From Nyssa sinensis (Eukaryota; Streptophyta; Magnoliopsida; Cornales; Nyssaceae), in contig VIRR01000557.1 in assembly GCA_008638375.1 (NCBI GenBank), positions 186,001 to 250,000 of the forward strand: DNA of 64,000 nt, in the 5' to 3' direction. Shown here piece after piece: positions 60,882-64,000 of the stretch. The notes below the pieces were generated by a model. The model was not told where the DNA came from. It did not search any database and saw only the letters and a program-made list of their open reading frames with translations. Every line of letters starts with the position of its first letter. The first letter of the stretch is position 1. Both the position numbers and the translations under genes were made by a program.

Positions 60882-63441
60882 AAACATAAGGTGTGTGTTG
60901 GGTTTTGATCTTAGAGAGAAAAATTAGAAAAGAAGAGAGGCTGAGTTGGAAACTGAGAGACAGAGAGAAAGCTTGGAGCTTGAACCATAAGGTCGGGACA
61001 GAAGGGAAGAGAGAGGGGCCTGCATCAGAAGGGAAATCCAAGAAATAGGTAAGTGGATTCATTTTCTGTTTTAAGATTTTCCTTGCTTGTTTAATTGATT
61101 TGATTGTAGGGGCTTGTAGGGTATGAAACAGAGAAAACAATACAAAAAGAATCAGTCCAAATGGTTCAAAAACAAGGGAGAAAAAGGGAGTTGCATGTGG
61201 GGGGAAATGAAATCGGGTACCATGATTTATGGGTTAAACTCAAAATAAAAGGTGGGAAATTAGTGAGGTGAGTTGCAGAAAACATTTGGGATTAAAATAG
61301 GGTAAAGGCAGTGACTAAAAAGCCACAAACATGAAGGTTTTTCAGTTGGCCAGAAAAAAAACTGGTAGCAAGAAATATGGGGTTGTTTCGTTGATTGGGA
61401 GGCTCAAAATGGTGTTAGGATGTTTTAAAAACACTTTAGAATGATTTGGAATAAAAAATGGCTTCAAAAACACCAAGAAAATAGAGTTTAAAAACTTATT
61501 TTTTTGCATTTTCCGGTACCGTCGCCGGAGAAGGTGACCGGAGACACACCGGAACCCTACCGAAAAATCGAGGGAGAAGGGGCACTGTTCCGGGTCTGGT
61601 CCGGGTCCGGTTCGGGTTCGGGTCAGGTCAAGACTGACCTACCCCTACCACATGTTTTAAATTAAAAATGAATTAGGGAGTGTTTGGCTACGGGTTTACA
61701 AAATCGAAATTGGAATTAAATTAGGGATAAGGACATCCTATCCATGTTTTGGGGCATAAGCCACTGTTTGGCTATCTAGGGTTGGAATAGGAAAACTAGA
61801 AATTACAATTTGACCTTGTACTTTCGAAAATATAACTTTGATCCCAGAACTTTTAATAAATTATGATCTGACCCCACTTGAATAAAATATTAATGAATTA
61901 ATTAATGAAAATTAATTTAATTAATTAAATGTCCCAAAATAGTCCGGAGTCCAAATGGGACAAGTCATTAGTGTATTTTGACTATCTTGACCATTCTGAG
62001 ACCAATGGTGGGATCCGTTTTACGAGACAGGTCCCAAAAAATAAAAGACCCGTGAAAACCTTAAAAATTACCAAAATGCCCGTGAGTTAAAATACAGTCA
62101 AACGAACCTTGATTTAAAATAAAAAGATAATGATTTTTATTATTTCAAACATTTCGGACTCAACCATGGAGTCCGATTTACGAAGAGAGGTCTCGGCAAA
62201 TAGGAACCCGTGAAAATACAAAATGACTGTTTTACCCTTTTTAGCTCAGATGTCCGAATTAAGTTCCGCAAAAGCCTAAACCTATTTTTTTCGACGTTTC
62301 AGACCCAATGGTAGAATTTATTTTGGCAAAAGAGAAACCAATAAAATAGAGACATAAAATTTGATGAATAACATAATTCAAGTAGCAAATAAACTAAGTG
62401 GTATTTCATGATTTTAGGAACAATGAAAGGCAAAGGGAAGGTGGTCTGACCTTTTGCAGTTTGACCATTAGTTTCGCTACGCAGCGAGCACTACTTCTTA
62501 GGGTTGAGACCAACCCGTCAGGTACGATGTTTTGCTAATGTAAGAAATGGAGTTAAGTTTAGGAATATTTGTGGGTGACTTGAATGAGTTATGTGTTTAA
62601 CTGTTATAGGGAGATTATCTGGATTATGTTTACTTGATGGCCTGAAGTTGGTTGTTCACATGTTTATGTGTTGCTTGTATTCTTTGAGTACTTAGTAAGG
62701 TGATGAATATGAATTGTGATATATGCTTAAATTGACTACATGAGATGTGCATACATGTGGAACTAGCTGGTTATTTATATATTATTGTCTCGAGCATGCT
62801 ATATTGTCAAAACCATGTCCTATTGAGGTTGCATTGGCATATTGGCATATGGTGAATCCTTTGAGAACATGGTGTGAGTTGAGCATGTGGTGCTTTGCAT
62901 TATGAGGGTGCAGATCCTGTGATGAAAAACCCAAAATTGGCCATTGCATTGGTACTTTGAGCCATCGGGCGAGACCCGTAAATGAGACATGGGTGTGGCA
63001 TTGAGTGCATAGGTGCGTCATGCATACTTTCATCATATTATGTTAATGGAATTGGAAAGCATTTAGAGATAAATGTACACTTTGCACATGCCTCGCCTTA
63101 ACTTTATTTCTTGCATTAGTATTACATTGTACTAGTAGTTGAGCTGACCCATTCGTGGGATAACATTTCAGATGACACTCCAGCTACTTCAGACTTGGTG
63201 ATACCTTGATAGGAGAATGTACTTGGAGTATTTTTGGCCCTTGGGGCATATTTTGAGATGTAAGGGCTTAAGCCCAAATGACGTGTGAACGATGAATTCA
63301 TGGGATGTGTTTTATGCTTCTATATTTATTGCTGAAAACGGATGCATGTTTAGTTAAATCCATTTAGATTGTCCTTTTGTTTTACTTTCTTTTCGTTTCG
63401 TTACTCGCGCCCTAGGTTCGCAACAAATTCGGGGCGTGACA
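60447..63441 (+). mobile_element. Second long LTR of the forward element
   Basis: 2995 bp from TGTAATGACCTGAA to CGGGGCGTGACA. It is a direct repeat of 56314-59346, followed directly by another primer site rather than host DNA. Confidence 0.9.
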
Positions 63442-64000
63442 ACGTGGTATCAGAGCATAGGTTCGAATACCTAGAGATCGTGGGGTGTTGTTGAACACAA
63501 TGGGACGCGATGCATAGTTTGGAAGTTTTTATAATCATTTTGTAGTGTGTGGACTCTGATACGTGGTAGTATCAGGGCATAAGTTTGAGTACCTAAAGGT
63601 AGTGGGAGAAGTTCAAACTTTAAGTTGATTGGGTTGGTTTGGATTAGTTGATTGGATGAGTGATTATTGCTTTACGGTGTGGAATTGTACAAGGTGTGGT
63701 ATGCTGGGTCATTTATGAACTGGGACTAGATGCTTATATCTATGCAGTAGACCGAGTGAAATTAAGGGGTAGACTATATTCTTGTTGTTTGTGAGATGGG
63801 TTATAAGCCTGGATATCCATAGGGTTGGATGTATACCTAGTCACCTGTATAGCAGGTTGTGTACTTATTGCTATGTATATATATATATATTTAGGTATAT
63901 TTTGGGATGGATTCTAATGCTTGGATATTGATGTGGTAGGCTCCGATGAGTTAGAATAACCTTGGGAGAATAATAGGTTATTAAGTTACATTGAGATACG
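63442..64000 (+). mobile_element. Second internal region, cut by the window end
   Basis: Matches 59347-59926 closely, including ACACAATGGGAC and TACGTGGTAGTATCAGGGC. There are a few indels, for example a short deletion before 63940. A third LTR would be expected beyond 64000. Confidence 0.85.
63445..63456 (+). other. Primer-binding site, second copy
   Basis: TGGTATCAGAGC, the exact initiator-Met primer-site sequence, lies three bases after the second LTR. Confidence 0.9.

Overview
This is a stretch of plant nuclear chromosome, most likely from a woody eudicot. The only apparently intact conventional gene is a spliced CC-NBS-LRR (RPS2/RPS5-type) immune receptor. The rest is AT-rich, gene-poor DNA: nested LTR retrotransposons with plant-type initiator-Met tRNA primer sites, a Mutator-like DNA transposon, LINE relics, (AT)n microsatellites and an integrated plant pararetrovirus. 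The species cannot be named from sequence alone.

Layout. 1-129: end of a reverse-oriented long LTR. 2293-5520: the immune receptor gene, + strand, two coding exons. 5521-9974: intergenic DNA with two broken LINE reverse-transcriptase tails (6849-7253 minus, 9329-9466 plus). 9975-11769 and 25243-25935: one copy of a local segmental duplication, split by a Gypsy-type element (11770-25242). The 3' LTR of that element has itself been invaded by a reverse-oriented long LTR (21102-25207). 26683-28379: a non-autonomous Mutator-like element with a 9-bp target duplication. 28562-about 36476: a nearly full-length but broken endogenous caulimovirid (florendovirus-like, minus strand), bordered by TA repeats. 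38175-40740: the second copy of the segmental duplication, which lacks the Gypsy insertion. 42757-45673: reverse-oriented solo LTR. 45787-50468: decayed Ty1/copia element. 50469-56313: reverse-oriented long LTR plus internal tail, interrupted by a forward LTR piece. 56314-64000: LTR-internal-LTR-internal array of a non-autonomous element with about 3-kb LTRs, running off the window.

How the parts relate. The receptor is the only part with an evident host function. The transposons record a layered insertion history. The duplication copy at 38-41 kb preserves the empty target site of the 13.5-kb Gypsy element, so that insertion postdates the duplication or occurred in only one copy. Both reverse-transcriptase relics that retain the catalytic box (virus and copia) carry the same Asp-to-Asn change there. 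I found no clearly new biological system. The most unusual items are the duplicated, indel-free 46-codon frame, the intron-like interval inside the copia gag region, and the tandem LTR-internal array with no coding capacity.
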